From Acidisphaera sp035272265 (lineage in GTDB: Bacteria > Pseudomonadota > Alphaproteobacteria > Acetobacterales > Acetobacteraceae): DNA of 7,007 bases. Location: positions 1 through 7,007 of the forward strand of contig DATEQV010000040.1 of the NCBI GenBank assembly GCA_035272265.1, given 5' to 3'. Positions 5,925 to 7,007 of this stretch are shown one piece after another. A program made the translations under genes and the position numbers. The number at the start of each line of letters is the position of its first letter. Position 1 is the first letter of the stretch. Below the pieces are notes generated by a model. That model did no database searches. It was not told the origin of the DNA and was given only the letters and a program-made list of their open reading frames with translations.

Positions 5925-7007
5925 CTGAAGCGGTTCTGACGAACGCCCGGCTGGTGCTGGCGGACAGGGTCGTCCACGGCAGCATCCTGCTGCGCGACGG
6001 CGTGATCGCCGCGGTCGATCCCGGCCGCGCCGCCGTCGGCGAGGATTGCGACGGCGACCTGATCATCCCGGGGATCGTCGATCTGCACACCGACAACCTC
6101 GAGCGCCAGGTGCAGCCGCGCAGCAGCGCGCGCTGGCCGTCGCGCTCGGCGCTGATCGCGCACGACGCGCAGTGCGCCGCAGCGGGCGTGACCACGGTGC
6201 TCGACGCGCTGTGCTTCGGCGACCTCGGCTACGACGAAGGCCGCGCGCAGACGACGCAGGAAGGTCTGGCCGACCTCGACGCGATGGAGAAGACCGGCCT
6301 GCTGCGCGCCGAGCACTTCCTGCATTTGCGCTGCGAACTGCCGGCGCCCGAGACGCCCGGACTCGTCGAGCCGGCGGCGGGGCATCCGCGCGTGCGGCTG
6401 GTCAGCCTGATGGATCACTCGCCGGGCTACGGCCAGTACGCCGACCTGGAGCGCTATCGCGCGATGCGGCTGCGTGACGGGATGACGCTGCAAGAGGCCG
6501 AGCACCGCATCGCCTTCCTGCAGGACCAGCGCGCACGCGTGCGCCCGCTGAACCGGCGCACCTTGCTGGCCCTGATGATGCCGCGCGGCGTCCCGCTCGC
6601 CAGCCACGACGACGCCACCGAGGCCGAGGTCGCCGAGAACGCCGCCGACGGCATCCGCATCAGCGAGTTCCCCACCACGCTCGTCGCCGCCCGTGCCGCC
6701 AAGCAGGCCGCGCTGGAGGTGATCGCCGGCGCGCCCAACGTCGTGCGCGGCGGCTCGCACTCGGGCAACGTCTCCGCCGGCGCGCTGGTGCAGGCCGGCA
6801 CCGTCGATGCGCTGGCGTCCGACTACGTGCCGATCAGCCTGATCGAAGCCGCCTTCTGCACCGCCGGCAACACCCTGACGCTGCCCCAGGCGATCGCGCT
6901 GATCACCGATCGTCCCGCGCGCATGGTCAACCTGTCCGACCGCGGCCGCATCGCGCCCGGATTGCGCGCTGATCTGGTCCGCGTGCGCGTGCACGACGGG
7001 CTGCCGA
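5921..7007 (+). CDS. phnM: PhnM, ribose 1-phosphonate 5-triphosphate diphosphatase (C-terminus off the right edge)
   Basis: PhnM hydrolyses the ribose 1-phosphonate 5-triphosphate made by PhnGHIL to the 5-phosphate plus pyrophosphate, supplying the PhnJ substrate. From the TTG at 5921 there are 362 complete codons before the window ends; E. coli PhnM is about 378 residues, so only a short C-terminal piece is missing. Amidohydrolase-superfamily landmarks are IIPGIVDLHTDNLER (HTD at 56-58, HxD rather than the usual HxH), GVTTVLDA (89-96), HLRCE (135-139), SLMDHSPG (162-169), SHDDAT (228-233), EFPTT, and GGSHSGN (277-283). LSDRGRIAPGLRADLV matches the E. coli C-terminal region. The start codon is TTG, preceded by GAGG. 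It is the seventh gene of the operon, 36 bases after phnL. It differs from the second PhnM-like protein at the left end and, by operon position and closer match to E. coli, is the orthodox PhnM. Confidence 0.95.
   Translation, partial: MTEAVLTNARLVLADRVVHGSILLRDGVIAAVDPGRAAVGEDCDGDLIIPGIVDLHTDNLERQVQPRSSARWPSRSALIAHDAQCAAAGVTTVLDALCFGDLGYDEGRAQTTQEGLADLDAMEKTGLLRAEHFLHLRCELPAPETPGLVEPAAGHPRVRLVSLMDHSPGYGQYADLERYRAMRLRDGMTLQEAEHRIAFLQDQRARVRPLNRRTLLALMMPRGVPLASHDDATEAEVAENAADGIRISEFPTTLVAARAAKQAALEVIAGAPNVVRGGSHSGNVSAGALVQAGTVDALASDYVPISLIEAAFCTAGNTLTLPQAIALITDRPARMVNLSDRGRIAPGLRADLVRVRVHDGLP

Noticed and set aside
5618..6994. Long open frame of about 458 codons on the minus strand opposite phnL and phnM
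   Set aside because: It lies antisense to two clearly conserved genes, and its low-complexity composition rich in Ala, Arg, Gly, Gln and Val is the typical by-product of GC-rich codon bias. No recognisable domain.

Overview
The window holds most of a carbon-phosphorus (C-P) lyase gene cluster for using phosphonates as a phosphorus source. By eye the DNA is very GC-rich (around 70%), with strong G/C third-position bias. Gene order and protein similarity suggest a Gram-negative proteobacterium. A beta-proteobacterium of the Burkholderiales type is my best guess, but this is inference and no marker gene here settles it.

Left arm, minus strand: positions 1412 down to 1 carry phnF, a GntR/HutC-type repressor. 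It is followed, with a 4-base GTGA overlap, by a second PhnM-type amidohydrolase cut by the left edge of the window. Centre: a short divergent intergenic region (1413 to about 1513) holds a 24-base near-perfect palindrome. Its core, GTCTAGAC, fits the HutC-subfamily operator pattern GT-N-TA-N-AC, and it lies directly against the first ATG of the right-hand operon. A candidate phnF promoter sits beside it on the minus strand.

Right arm, plus strand: phnG, phnH, phnI, phnJ, phnK, phnL and phnM follow in the canonical order. Junctions up to phnL are overlaps of 1 to 4 bases or a 1-base gap, so this is one translationally coupled transcript. The only real gap is 36 bases between phnL and phnM. 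It contains three imperfect copies of a GAGGG-bearing repeat, and the last copy leads into a TTG start. phnM is cut by the right edge.

Pathway, from established work on the E. coli enzymes: PhnI with PhnG, PhnH and PhnL transfers a phosphonate onto ATP ribose. PhnM removes pyrophosphate. PhnJ, a radical SAM enzyme, cleaves the C-P bond. PhnK is an ABC-type ATPase that docks on the PhnGHIJ core. No transporter (phnCDE) and no phnN, phnO or phnP is visible, so those would have to lie outside the window. I see no terminator, RNA gene, CRISPR array, insertion sequence or origin. The system is known; the most noteworthy points are the operator architecture, the second PhnM-like enzyme paired with the regulator, and the repeated phnL-phnM junction.
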